Source of the DNA: an uncultured Oscillospiraceae bacterium
Lineage (GTDB): Bacteria > Bacillota > Clostridia > Oscillospirales > Acutalibacteraceae
Direction of reading: 5' to 3'
Length of the DNA: 31,455 bases
NCBI GenBank assembly: GCA_900552115.1
Contig: URYP01000015.1
Location: 1 to 31,455 of the forward strand
The notes under the pieces were generated by a model that was given only the letters and a program-made list of their open reading frames with translations, ran no database searches and was not told the DNA's origin. The translations under genes and the position numbers were made by a program. Positions 1 through 8,743 of this stretch are shown here, piece by piece; position 1 is the stretch's first letter; each line of letters opens with the position of its first letter.

Positions 1-829
1 GGTCGAACAGGTCCCGCACACGGGACGCACCGACACCGACAAACATTTCCACAAAGTCGGAACCGGAAATGGAGAAGAAGGGCACGCCGGCTTCCCCGGC
101 CACCGCCCGCGCCAACAGGGTTTTACCGGTGCCGGGAGGGCCCACCAACAAGACGCCCTTGGGCACCCGGGCGCCCACCTCGGTAAATTTTTTCGGGGTT
201 TTCAGGAAATCGACCACTTCGGCGAGCTCTTCCTTTTCCTCATCCGCGCCCGCCACATCGTCAAACGTGGTTTTCCGTTTCTCGTCGTTGGAATTTTTAA
301 CCCGCGCTTTTCCAAAGCCCATGGCCTTGCCGCCGCCCTCCATGTTGGACAGCGACCGGCGCATCATCACCCACATGGCGATGACCAGACCCACGATCAG
401 CAGCGTCGGCAGCAGGTTGATGATCCACGGCACCTGGCTTTCCGGCTCAATATCATACCGGATATGATCCGATTCGTTTTTGCTCTGATTGGCCTTTTCA
501 ACCGGCTCCTTGATCTGCTCCCAGAACAGGCTGACGTTCGGCACGGTATATTTCAGGACGTCTTTGTCATCGATTTTTCCGTCCTTATTGGTATCCTCTT
601 TCCGATAGGGTTCCCGCAGGAGCAGCTCGAGATCGCCGCTGCCCAAATTCAGATTAAACGACTCCACCTGATTCTGCTGAAAATAGGCGATGTAATCGGA
701 ATACTGCACATCCTTGTCTGTGCCGCGGTTCATCAGCAGCAGCCACATGACAATTAAAAATACGAGCGGTACGCCGATTAAAAGGCCCAAATTGCGGGCA
801 TTTTTAAAATTGTTGTTTTTGGAATCCAT
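1..829 (-). CDS. ftsH: ATP-dependent zinc metalloprotease FtsH (N-terminal 276 residues, cut by window edge)
   Basis: Membrane-anchored AAA+ protease that degrades misfolded and regulatory membrane proteins. Only the N-terminal part is present; the protease domain lies beyond the window. Visible are TM1 (about residues 14-33), an extracytoplasmic domain (about 35-123), TM2 (about 124-146, WIINLLPTLLIVGLVIAMW), a linker rich in G and K, and the start of the AAA domain with Walker A GPPGTGKT at about 220-227 and the FVEMFVGVGASRVR pore/second-region sequence. The ATG at 829 is preceded by AGAAGGAGG. The gene lies 44 nt after hpt, giving the common Firmicutes order tilS-hpt-ftsH. The extracytoplasmic domain carries an EF-hand-like loop (DTNKDGKIDDKD, residues 79-90), which is not typical of FtsH. 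Confidence 0.97.
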   Translation of the reverse strand, partial: MDSKNNNFKNARNLGLLIGVPLVFLIVMWLLLMNRGTDKDVQYSDYIAYFQQNQVESFNLNLGSGDLELLLREPYRKEDTNKDGKIDDKDVLKYTVPNVSLFWEQIKEPVEKANQSKNESDHIRYDIEPESQVPWIINLLPTLLIVGLVIAMWVMMRRSLSNMEGGGKAMGFGKARVKNSNDEKRKTTFDDVAGADEEKEELAEVVDFLKTPKKFTEVGARVPKGVLLVGPPGTGKTLLARAVAGEAGVPFFSISGSDFVEMFVGVGASRVRDLFD

Positions 830-873
830 ATGAATCCCTCCTTCTTCAGATACAGGGGAAGCCGGCCGGGCAA

Positions 874-1419
874 TCAGCTCTCATAAACACCCGGCTTTAG
901 CACGCCGATATACGGCAGGTTGCGATATTTTTCCGCGTAGTCCAGTCCATAGCCCACGATAAATTTATCGGGAACCTGCGTTCCCACGTAATCCGGCGTA
1001 ATGGGAACGCGGCGGCGCTCCGGCTTATCCAGCAGGGTGCACAGCCGGATGCTGCGCGGATTGCGGGCCGACAGATTTTTGAGCAGGAACGACAGCGTGA
1101 CGCCGGAATCGAGAATATCTTCCACCACCAGCAGGTCGCGCCCTTCCAGCGTGGAGTCGAGATCCTTCAGCACCCGTACCTCGCCCGATGTCGTCGTGCC
1201 CTTGCCGTAACTGGAGACCGACAGAAAATCGATTGCGCACGGCACCTCAATGGCCCGCATCAGATCCGCCATAAAGACGACCGCCCCTTTCAGCGCGGCC
1301 ACCATAAACAGATTCTTGTCCTTATAATCGTCACTTATACGTTTTCCAAGACGTGCGACAATATCCGCCAGTTGTTCCTTTGTAAACAATATTTCCTCAA
1401 TGTCGTCGTGCATGCTCAT
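874..1419 (-). CDS. hpt: hypoxanthine (guanine) phosphoribosyltransferase
   Basis: Purine salvage enzyme converting hypoxanthine or guanine plus PRPP to IMP or GMP in the cytoplasm. The 181-residue length is normal for the family. The PRPP-binding signature VVEDILDSGVT is at about residues 98-108, and the C-terminal substrate segment FIVGYGLDYAEKYRNLPYIG at 153-172 is typical of bacterial Hpt. The ATG at 1419 follows AAAGGA by 10 nt; a second in-frame ATG two codons later is possible. It starts 15 nt after the tilS stop, so it is co-transcribed with tilS and ftsH, as in B. subtilis. Confidence 0.97.
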   Translation of the reverse strand: MSMHDDIEEILFTKEQLADIVARLGKRISDDYKDKNLFMVAALKGAVVFMADLMRAIEVPCAIDFLSVSSYGKGTTTSGEVRVLKDLDSTLEGRDLLVVEDILDSGVTLSFLLKNLSARNPRSIRLCTLLDKPERRRVPITPDYVGTQVPDKFIVGYGLDYAEKYRNLPYIGVLKPGVYES

Positions 1420-1434
1420 GGCGCTGTTTTCCTT

Positions 1435-2823
1435 TCATTCCGTCCTGTTTACTTCCTGCTTAACCGTTATTTGCAGTATCTGCCGGGTAGATTCGCTGAC
1501 AGCCGCCCGCGCGGCGCAGCCGAATCCCGCCACCCATAGGATGCCGGCTTCATCGCAAAGCACCGGCACCAACGGCCTTTCCCAAACAGGTATCCCGGCT
1601 TCGTTAAACAATTGCTTTAAGGTTTTGGTCGGCCGGCCAACGGGACGGTAGCGATCTCCGCTTTGCCGGCAGCGCAAGGATAAACTATGGTTAATCATAG
1701 CATAGTCCACTGTATTTTTTAATAAATTTTTGTTAACTTTCTTTTCTTTATCATATTCTTCCAAAGAAAGAATCGAAAAAGAGCAGGTTTTACCGCAAAA
1801 TTCATAATCTTGCCCCGGCATCACCGGTATTGCATCCGGAAAAGCGCCGTCCCCGCGCTCAAGCGATTCGGATAGAAAGCACAATTGTCCCCGCCGGACA
1901 CACACGGTCAGGCGAGAGGGCAGAGTTTGAAAGCCTTCCCTCCCCAGCAGTTTTTCCAGCCAGTCGATGTGGCGTGCTTCACACACACCGCCGCCCTCCC
2001 TGCGCACGATTTCCGCCAGGGCGCGCGAACGAATCGCCGGATGCGCTGCCAGTAAAGACGCCGTATTATAAGAGTGTTTCTCTGTTTTTGCCGTTTCCAC
2101 CAGCGCGACCGCCAGTTCTCGCAGGCAGTCGTCATCCTGCCGGGCCGCCAGTGAAAAGCGCAGAAACGCTTCTTCCGCCCCGGTATTGATTTGTGTCAGG
2201 GAGGGCAGCACCTCCCGGCGAATACGATTCCGGCTGTAAGCGACGTCTCCGTTGGTGCTGTCCTGCCGATAGACGATGCCCTGTTCCCGGCAGTAGGCTT
2301 CGATATCCTCCCGCGCACAAAACAGCAGGGGCCGGATAATTGCCCCCCTGACCGGCGGGATGCCCGCCGCCCCTTTCAGCCCGCATCCCCGGGTAAGATG
2401 GAGCAGCACGGTTTCCATGTTGTCCTTTCGATTGTGGGCGGTGGCGATACGGCAGGGCGCGTGCCGCGCTGCGATCTCTTCCAGATACGCATACCGCACC
2501 TGGCGGCCGGTTTCCTCCAGGCCGGTTTTCCGGCGCTCGGCCAACGCCGCGATATCCTCTTCGTGCACAAACAGGGGGACGCCCCATTCTTTGCAGATAT
2601 GGCGTACATACGCCTCGTCTTCCCGCGCCTCCGCGCCCCGCAGATGATGCTGCACATGGGCGGCGAGAATCCGCGGCCCGGGCGCTTCCCGACTGAGAGA
2701 CAGCAGGATATGCAACAGTGCCATAGAATCCGCCCCGCCCGATACGCCCACCACCACGTTGCCGACGTGATCCAGCATCCCGTATTTTTTTATTGTGCGC
2801 TGGGCCTGCTCCTTTAGCGTCAT
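1435..2823 (-). CDS. tilS: tRNA(Ile)-lysidine synthase TilS
   Basis: Attaches lysine to C34 of the tRNA-Ile(CAU) anticodon, changing both its decoding from AUG to AUA and its charging from Met to Ile. The N-type ATP pyrophosphatase P-loop SGGADS lies near residue 28. It is followed by the TAHNRKDNMETVLLHLTRG region, the central TilS domain, and the C-terminal TilS domain with SLRCRQSGDRYRPVGRPTKT. Length is about 462 residues, normal for the family. Two ATGs are possible: 2823 (MTLKEQ, chosen) and 2835 (MVAGM), where GGAAGGA sits directly against the ATG and so is too close. A large inverted repeat lies in the 76-nt gap after dnaB. Confidence 0.95.
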   Translation of the reverse strand: MTLKEQAQRTIKKYGMLDHVGNVVVGVSGGADSMALLHILLSLSREAPGPRILAAHVQHHLRGAEAREDEAYVRHICKEWGVPLFVHEEDIAALAERRKTGLEETGRQVRYAYLEEIAARHAPCRIATAHNRKDNMETVLLHLTRGCGLKGAAGIPPVRGAIIRPLLFCAREDIEAYCREQGIVYRQDSTNGDVAYSRNRIRREVLPSLTQINTGAEEAFLRFSLAARQDDDCLRELAVALVETAKTEKHSYNTASLLAAHPAIRSRALAEIVRREGGGVCEARHIDWLEKLLGREGFQTLPSRLTVCVRRGQLCFLSESLERGDGAFPDAIPVMPGQDYEFCGKTCSFSILSLEEYDKEKKVNKNLLKNTVDYAMINHSLSLRCRQSGDRYRPVGRPTKTLKQLFNEAGIPVWERPLVPVLCDEAGILWVAGFGCAARAAVSESTRQILQITVKQEVNRTE

Positions 2824-2869
2824 GCCTGCGACCATTCCTTCCGCACCGGTTCCTAGCCATTATAAGGCC

Positions 2870-2907
2870 GACGATGACCCTCCCCGCAAGCCGGGAACGT
2901 CATCGTC
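2870..2907 (-). repeat. dnaB-tilS intergenic inverted repeat (long hairpin)
   Basis: A perfect 9-bp inverted repeat has arms GACGATGAC (2870-2878) and GTCATCGTC (2899-2907). It encloses a second CCCG/CGGG stem (2883-2886 with 2892-2895). The mRNA would form one long interrupted hairpin directly after the dnaB stop codon. There is no U-run on the minus strand after it, so it is not a standard intrinsic terminator. It may stabilise the upstream mRNA or mark a processing site; this is inference. Confidence 0.7.
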
Positions 2908-2911
2908 CATT

Positions 2912-4273
2912 TTAACCGTTTTGATGCATTTCCAGTTCCGCAAACTGCGTAAATTCACCGGCCCAAGCCATTTTCACCGTTCCCAGCTCGCCATGGCGGT
3001 TTTTCGCCACGATTACCTCGGCGGTGCCGGTTTCCACCGCGGTGGGATCGGATTTCTCATTTTTATAATACTCATCCCGATACAAAAACATAACCTGGTC
3101 CGCGTCCTGCTCAATGGAACCCGATTCCCTCAGGTCCGACAGCGCCGGGCGGTGGTTGGCCTGCTTTTCGGTGGTACGCGCCAGCTGCGCGCAGACCATG
3201 ACCGGGATGTTTAGCTCTTTCGCCATAATTTTCAAGCTCCGGGTAATTTCGGTCACTTCCTGTACCCGGTTTTCCGTCCGGGTGGCGGACCGCATCAGCT
3301 GCAGGTAATCCACCACCACAAAGCCGACGTCTTTCAGCCGGCGCAGGCGTGCCTTCATTTCCGGCACGGTAATGCTGGCCGTGTCGTCGAGATAGACCGG
3401 CACCTTGCACAGCACGGCCGCCGCGTCCGCGATCCGATTCCATTCGTCGCGCGAGAGCAGGCCGGTACGCAGCTTTTTGCCGGACACCCGCGCTTCGGAG
3501 GACAGCATACGGTTGACCATCTGCTCCTTGGACATTTCCAGGTTAAAAAACGCCACCGGGCGGTTTTGCTTGAGCGCCACGTTGCGGGCCAGATTGAGCG
3601 CGAAGCTGGTCTTGCCCATACCGGGGCGCGCCCCGACGATAATCAGGTCGGAGCGGTTGAGCCCGGTGGTGATGGTATCCAGCGTGGGCAGCCCGGTCGG
3701 AATACCCACAAACTGGTCCCGTTCGCTGGATACCAGCTTGTTGAACATCTCGTAGTTGCTGGCAATACATTCTTTCAGGGGAGTCAGGCTGCCCTGCTGC
3801 CGGCCCTGGCGGATGTTATAAATTTTCTGTTCGGCGGAATCGACCAGTATATCCGATTCCACGCCGGGATCGGCCGCTTCCTCCATAATTTCCCGCGCCG
3901 CTTTCATCAGCGACCGGGCGTCGTATTTGCCCCGAATGATCCGGGCGTAATTCCCAATATTGGAGATGGAGGGGACCATCTGAGCCATTTTAAAGAGATA
4001 AGCCTTTCCCTCTTCCCCGGCAAAGAAGTCGTCCGATTTGACCGCTTCCAGCACGGTTACGAAATCGATCGTTTGCGATCCCATCATCTTTTCCAGCATC
4101 ACCCGGTAAACCGTCTGGTGTTCAGGCAGATAAAAGAAATCCGGCCGCAGGATATCGGCTACCTGATTGATGCTGGACGGTTCCATCAGGATAGCGCCCA
4201 GCACCGCCTGTTCCGCTTCCAGGCTATAGGGCGGCTGCAGCCCGTCTTCCCAGTATGTTCTGTTGTCTGCCAT
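2912..4273 (-). CDS. dnaB: replicative DNA helicase DnaB (DnaC in Bacillus nomenclature)
   Basis: Hexameric 5'-3' helicase that unwinds DNA at the replication fork and recruits primase. The 453 residues comprise an N-terminal DnaB domain (about 12-115), a linker, and a RecA-like C-terminal domain. Walker A is GARPGMGKTS at 214-223 and Walker B is VVVDYLQLM at 319-327. The later ESGSIEQDADQVMFLYR segment is typical of DnaB. No intein is present. The ATG at 4273 follows GGAAGGCGG with 7 nt spacing. It lies 28 nt after rplI; gdpP-rplI-dnaB is a recurring Firmicutes order. Confidence 0.98.
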   Translation of the reverse strand: MADNRTYWEDGLQPPYSLEAEQAVLGAILMEPSSINQVADILRPDFFYLPEHQTVYRVMLEKMMGSQTIDFVTVLEAVKSDDFFAGEEGKAYLFKMAQMVPSISNIGNYARIIRGKYDARSLMKAAREIMEEAADPGVESDILVDSAEQKIYNIRQGRQQGSLTPLKECIASNYEMFNKLVSSERDQFVGIPTGLPTLDTITTGLNRSDLIIVGARPGMGKTSFALNLARNVALKQNRPVAFFNLEMSKEQMVNRMLSSEARVSGKKLRTGLLSRDEWNRIADAAAVLCKVPVYLDDTASITVPEMKARLRRLKDVGFVVVDYLQLMRSATRTENRVQEVTEITRSLKIMAKELNIPVMVCAQLARTTEKQANHRPALSDLRESGSIEQDADQVMFLYRDEYYKNEKSDPTAVETGTAEVIVAKNRHGELGTVKMAWAGEFTQFAELEMHQNG

Positions 4274-4301
4274 TGCAAGTCCGCCTTCCCGTCCGGTTTT
4301 G

Positions 4302-4742
4302 TCAGTCGGTCACCACGACGGTAACCGTCGCCGCGATGCCCTGCATCATTTTGATTTCCGCGGAATACGAGCCGAACGCCTTGATATCCGCCATGGATAT
4401 CTTGCGCTTATCCACATCCACGCCAAACTGCTTTTTAAGTTCCTCGGCCACTTCCTTGGTGGTGACCGAACCGAACAGCTTACCGTTCTGCCCGGCGCGC
4501 GCCGTCAGCTTAAGGGTTTTTCCATCCAGTTTCTGAGCGGTTTCCCTGGCTGCCTGCTGCTCCATTTCGGCATGATAGCGGGCGGCGTCCTCCCGGTTTT
4601 TCAGCTCGTTCATGGCCTGAGCATTGGCTTCCATTGCCAACCCCTTGGGGAACAAAAAGTTGCGGGCGTAACCGTCCGAAACCTGTACAAGTTCACCCTT
4701 TTTCCCTTGTCCTTTGACATCCTGCTTCAGTATGACTTTCAT
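4302..4742 (-). CDS. rplI: 50S ribosomal protein L9
   Basis: Structural protein of the large ribosomal subunit that binds 23S rRNA at the base of the L1 stalk and helps reading-frame maintenance. The 146-residue length is normal. The N-terminal L9 signature is clear (KGQGKKGELVQVSDGYARNF, about residues 11-30, followed by FPKGLA). A long central helix and a C-terminal domain rich in V/T (IAATVTVVVTD) follow. The ATG at 4742 is preceded by AGAAAGGTG. It sits between gdpP (28 nt) and dnaB (28 nt) in the same operon. Confidence 0.98.
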   Translation of the reverse strand: MKVILKQDVKGQGKKGELVQVSDGYARNFLFPKGLAMEANAQAMNELKNREDAARYHAEMEQQAARETAQKLDGKTLKLTARAGQNGKLFGSVTTKEVAEELKKQFGVDVDKRKISMADIKAFGSYSAEIKMMQGIAATVTVVVTD

Positions 4743-4770
4743 AACAACACACCTTTCTGAAAAAACCGGT

Positions 4771-6762
4771 TTATACAGCGGAGGAGGGTTCCCGCTCCTC
4801 CAAATAGGTATCGATGGCTTCCTGCAACCGCAGCTTGGCTTCCTCGATCGGGATACCCGGCAGACACGCGCCGGCCATGGTCAAGTGGCCTCCCCCGCCC
4901 AACGTTTCCATCACGAGCTGGACGTTAAAATTCCCAAGAGAGCGGGCAGAGACATTGATGGCCTGCCCATCCCCAAACAGGGTAAACGAGGCTTCCACTC
5001 CCCGGATCGAAAGCAATTCATCGGCAGCCTGAGATGCCGCAATGCGCACCTCCTTGTCCCCTTTGACACCGTCGTAGGCAATGGCTGTGCAGCGGTACAT
5101 TTCCGCGTGGGCGACAATATCCGATTTTTTGCGGTAAACCTGCATATTTTCGGAAAACAGGCGTTTTACCTCCACCGTATCGGCGCCGATCTGCCGCAGG
5201 TAGGCGGCGGCCTCAAAAGTACGCACGCCAGCCTTCATAACAAAGCTGCGGGTATCCAGCATAATGCCGGCCAGCAGCGCTTCCGCATCGACACGGGACA
5301 GGTTGCCCTCCCCCATGTACTGCGCCAGTTCCGTCACCATTTCCGACGCGGAGGACGCGTTTGGCTCGTGATAAAAAATCACGGCGTTATCTATGTAATT
5401 GACCATTTTACGGTGGTGATCGATCACCACCACTGTTTTGGCTTGCTGATAGAGCGGCAGGCATTCCAGCATCACCGGATTGTGCGTATCGGTGATGATC
5501 AGAAGCGTTTTGGACGTCAGTTTATCCAGCGCGTCGTCCGGATGGATAAAGACGTCGGTTTTCCCCTGCTCCGCATACAGATCCAGCAGCTCCGGGGCCA
5601 GCGTCTGGCTGCGGTCGGTGACCACATGCGCCGATTTGCCAAGCTGCCGCACAATAGCCGTCATACCGGCGGCGGCCCCCAGGCAGTCGAGATCGGAATA
5701 ACGGTGGCCCATCACCAGTACATTCTGGCTTTCCTTGATTAGGTCGACCAAGGCGCTGGCCACCACACGGGTGCGCACCCGCGCCCGGCGTTCCACACCC
5801 TTGGATACGCCGCCATAGAAGTCGTAGCCATTGCTGGTTTTAACAGCCGCCTGGTCGCCGCCCCGCCCCAGCGCCATTTCCAGCGCCTGACGGGCCATTT
5901 CCTCCCCTTTAAGCAGCGTATCCCCCTGTCCCACGCCCACGGAAAGCGTAATGCTGGTTCCGCCCACGGTCTGCACCGCCCGTACCTGGTCCAGGATATG
6001 GAATTTGTTTTTAATAATGTCTCCGAGATACCGCTGCTCCAGAATGACCAGGAACCGTTCGTTGCTGTAGCGGCGCATGATGCCTTTTTTCTCGCTTACC
6101 CAATCTTCCAGCAGGGTTTCCACCCGCCCGGTGATCTGCGCCCGTTCACTGTCCCGCGTATTCTGCATGAGTTCTTCGACGTTATCTATGTACAGGGCCA
6201 TCACAACCGGACGGCTCTGGGCGTATTCCTCCAGCATCTCCTGATGCTCCGTGTCGTCTACATAATACAGCAGGTACAACGGCGCCCCGTCGGATTCCAC
6301 CGGATTGCTGTAGACCGTATACCAACGGCTTTCCAGCCGGATCGGCTGCGTCGACGCGTCCCGGAAGAAGGTGACCGGCAATCCGCCGGTCAGGGCCTCT
6401 ATCGACTCGCCATAGGCGTTTCCGCCGTCCAGCACATCCTGTTCAAAGGCGGGATTGTACCAGATAATTTCTCCCTGTTCCCCGACGGCAACCGTGGGGA
6501 TTGGGAAAGAGAAAAGCGCCTGCCGGTCGGCATCTCCCAGCCGACCGGCAATAGCCGCCAAATAGCGTTTTACATCCCGGCGGAACCGGTACTGCCTCAC
6601 AACTGTCCAGGCAATACCAACCGCCGCCACAGCCATTTCCGCGTAAAAAACCACAGGGACAGGGAAAAAGTACCCGACGGCAATACTCCCCGCCAGCAAT
6701 ACCGACAGCAGGATAACACTCGTCGAGACTGTCCACAATTTCTGAGGTTTCACCGCGTTCAC
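4771..6762 (-). CDS. gdpP: cyclic-di-AMP phosphodiesterase GdpP (DHH/DHHA1 family, membrane protein)
   Basis: Hydrolyses c-di-AMP to pApA, so it controls osmolyte transport and cell-wall stress responses. The 663 residues match GdpP/YybT. In order they are two N-terminal TM segments (about 15-33 and 37-56), a degenerate PAS domain (about 85-170), a degenerate GGDEF domain (about 185-305), and the DHH phosphodiesterase. Metal-site motifs seen are GHRYSDLD (352-359), DTHNP (425-429) and DHH (448-450). The DHHA1 motif GGGGH is at 622-626. The chosen start is GTG at 6762; a second GTG three codons downstream (6753) fits the TAAAGG ribosome site about as well. It lies 19 nt after the RNase J gene. 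Confidence 0.96.
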   Translation of the reverse strand: MNAVKPQKLWTVSTSVILLSVLLAGSIAVGYFFPVPVVFYAEMAVAAVGIAWTVVRQYRFRRDVKRYLAAIAGRLGDADRQALFSFPIPTVAVGEQGEIIWYNPAFEQDVLDGGNAYGESIEALTGGLPVTFFRDASTQPIRLESRWYTVYSNPVESDGAPLYLLYYVDDTEHQEMLEEYAQSRPVVMALYIDNVEELMQNTRDSERAQITGRVETLLEDWVSEKKGIMRRYSNERFLVILEQRYLGDIIKNKFHILDQVRAVQTVGGTSITLSVGVGQGDTLLKGEEMARQALEMALGRGGDQAAVKTSNGYDFYGGVSKGVERRARVRTRVVASALVDLIKESQNVLVMGHRYSDLDCLGAAAGMTAIVRQLGKSAHVVTDRSQTLAPELLDLYAEQGKTDVFIHPDDALDKLTSKTLLIITDTHNPVMLECLPLYQQAKTVVVIDHHRKMVNYIDNAVIFYHEPNASSASEMVTELAQYMGEGNLSRVDAEALLAGIMLDTRSFVMKAGVRTFEAAAYLRQIGADTVEVKRLFSENMQVYRKKSDIVAHAEMYRCTAIAYDGVKGDKEVRIAASQAADELLSIRGVEASFTLFGDGQAINVSARSLGNFNVQLVMETLGGGGHLTMAGACLPGIPIEEAKLRLQEAIDTYLEEREPSSAV

Positions 6763-6781
6763 CGCCTTTAAAGAATCGGCC

Positions 6782-8743
6782 TTACACGTCCATGATAATG
6801 GGCAAAATCATGGGACTGCGCTTGGTCTTTTGGAATATCATGCGGGACATATCGTCCCGCAGACGCGTCTTCATCGTATTCCAGTCATGAGCGTGGTTAC
6901 GGCAGCACTCTTCCAGCACGCCGCGGGCCACGTCTTTGGCCTTTTCAATCAACTGCTCCGATTCCCGCACATAAACGAAACCGCGGGACACAATATCCGG
7001 GCCGGAAACAATACGGCCCTGCGACGGGTCGATGGTCGCGACCACAACGATCAGGCCGTCCTCCGCCAGATGGCGGCGGTCACGCAGCACGATGCTGCCC
7101 ACGTCGCCGACGCCGAGGCCGTCCACCAGCACCTGGCCCGCCTGCACCTGGCCAACCACTTCCATTTTGTCGGGGGTGATCTCCACCACCCGGCCGATGT
7201 CGCCAATCATAATATTTTTCGCATCCATACCCATAGAGCGGGCCAACGCCGCGTGTTTCTGCAAATGCTTTTGCTCGCCGTGCACCGGCAGGAAATACCG
7301 CGGACGCACCAGACTGTGCACGATTTTCAGCTCTTCCTGACAGGCATGGCCCGATACGTGCACGTCGTACATTTTTTCATAAACGACGTCACAGCCGCGC
7401 TTCATCAGCTCGTTGACCACCTTGCCCACGGTTTTTTCATTGCCGGGGATAGGCGTCGCCGAAATGATGATATAATCGTCAGGACCAACTTCCACCTTGC
7501 GGTGGTCGGAAAACGCCATGCGGGTGAGCGCCGACATCGGCTCACCCTGCGTACCAGTGGTAATTAGGATCATTTTTTCCTTGGGATATTTGTTGATCTC
7601 ATCGATATCGACAAACACACCGCTGGGAATGTTCAAATAGCCGAGTTCCTGGGCAATGCTCACATAATTGATCATGCTACGGCCGGATACGGCCACTTTC
7701 CGTCCGTCCTGCACCGCCGCGTCCACAATCTGCTGGATACGATGCAGGTTGGAGGAGAACGTCGCAATAATCAACCGTTTGCCCTCCGCGTTGCGGAACA
7801 GGTTGGCAAAGCTTTTTCCCACCAGCCGTTCGCTGGGGGTATAACCCGGCCGCTCCGCATTGGTGGAGTCGGCCATCAGGGCCAGGACGCCTTCTTTTCC
7901 CAGCTCGCCGAAACGGGCCAGATCCATCATGGTGCCGGAAATCGGCGTGCAGTCAATTTTAAAGTCGCCGGTATGCACCACATAGCCAAGCGGCGTTTTG
8001 ATGGCCAGCGCAACCGCGTCGGGAATGGAGTGGTTCACATTGATAAATTCAATGGACACCTTGCCGAACGTGATGGTTCCGCCCGCTTTGACGACATGCA
8101 TCCGGGCTTGCTTGGCAAGCCCGTGCTCCTTCAGTTTGGATTCCACCAGCGCCAGCGTCAGGCGGGTGCCGTAAATGGGAAAATTAAATTGTTTCAGAAG
8201 ATACGGCAACGAGCCGATATGGTCTTCGTGACCATGGGTCAGCACCACGCCGCGGATTTTATCCGCCACTTTCTCTATATGCGAAAAATCCGGCAGCACA
8301 ATGTCCACGCCCGGCATGTCGTCGTCCGGGAAAGCCATGCCGCAGTCGATCAGGAATGCGTCGTTGCCGTATTCAAACAGCGTAATGTTTTTTCCAATTT
8401 CGTTCATGCCGCCCAGCATTGTCAGCCGGACCGGCGTCACAGCGGATTTTCGGGAGCGTCCCCGTCCGCTTTTGGCACCGCCTGCTTGCGCCGGGTTGTT
8501 CGCCGGCTGCTTGGCGGAGGATGGCTTTGCAGGCGCCTGCTGCTGTTTGGCCGGCGCCTGCTGTTTCGCATTCGCAGACGGAGACCGGCGGGGCCGGCGA
8601 GGAGCGTTACCGCTTTTGCCGGCCGTCGATTTATCGGCAGCCGCTTTCCCCTGTTCCGGGGCCGGCTTGGCTTTTTTAGCCGGCTGCTTCGGCTTTTCCG
8701 CCGTTTTTTGATTTCTACCGTCTTTTTTGTTTTCTGTTGTCAC
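6782..8743 (-). CDS. rnj: ribonuclease J with long disordered N-terminal extension
   Basis: Metallo-beta-lactamase/beta-CASP ribonuclease with endo- and 5'-3' exonuclease activity, central to mRNA decay and rRNA maturation in Firmicutes. The core starts at about residue 103 (PVRLTMLGGMNEIGKN). It contains the metal motif LTHGHEDHIG, the beta-CASP motifs and the C-terminal domain. With the GTG start the protein is 653 residues, about 100 longer than B. subtilis RNase J1. The extra N-terminus (about 1-102) is rich in K, A, P, Q and R with no aromatic residues and has repeated QQAPAK units. GTG at 8743 is preferred because GGAGG lies 7 nt upstream. An in-frame ATG at 8794 has no ribosome site and falls inside the leader hairpins. 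Confidence 0.95.
   Translation of the reverse strand: MTTENKKDGRNQKTAEKPKQPAKKAKPAPEQGKAAADKSTAGKSGNAPRRPRRSPSANAKQQAPAKQQQAPAKPSSAKQPANNPAQAGGAKSGRGRSRKSAVTPVRLTMLGGMNEIGKNITLFEYGNDAFLIDCGMAFPDDDMPGVDIVLPDFSHIEKVADKIRGVVLTHGHEDHIGSLPYLLKQFNFPIYGTRLTLALVESKLKEHGLAKQARMHVVKAGGTITFGKVSIEFINVNHSIPDAVALAIKTPLGYVVHTGDFKIDCTPISGTMMDLARFGELGKEGVLALMADSTNAERPGYTPSERLVGKSFANLFRNAEGKRLIIATFSSNLHRIQQIVDAAVQDGRKVAVSGRSMINYVSIAQELGYLNIPSGVFVDIDEINKYPKEKMILITTGTQGEPMSALTRMAFSDHRKVEVGPDDYIIISATPIPGNEKTVGKVVNELMKRGCDVVYEKMYDVHVSGHACQEELKIVHSLVRPRYFLPVHGEQKHLQKHAALARSMGMDAKNIMIGDIGRVVEITPDKMEVVGQVQAGQVLVDGLGVGDVGSIVLRDRRHLAEDGLIVVVATIDPSQGRIVSGPDIVSRGFVYVRESEQLIEKAKDVARGVLEECCRNHAHDWNTMKTRLRDDMSRMIFQKTKRSPMILPIIMDV

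Noticed and set aside
4714..5742. Plus-strand open frame of 342 codons opposite gdpP
   Set aside because: Antisense shadow of a clear gene in GC-rich DNA; composition rich in H, R and G with no recognisable domain and no ribosome site.
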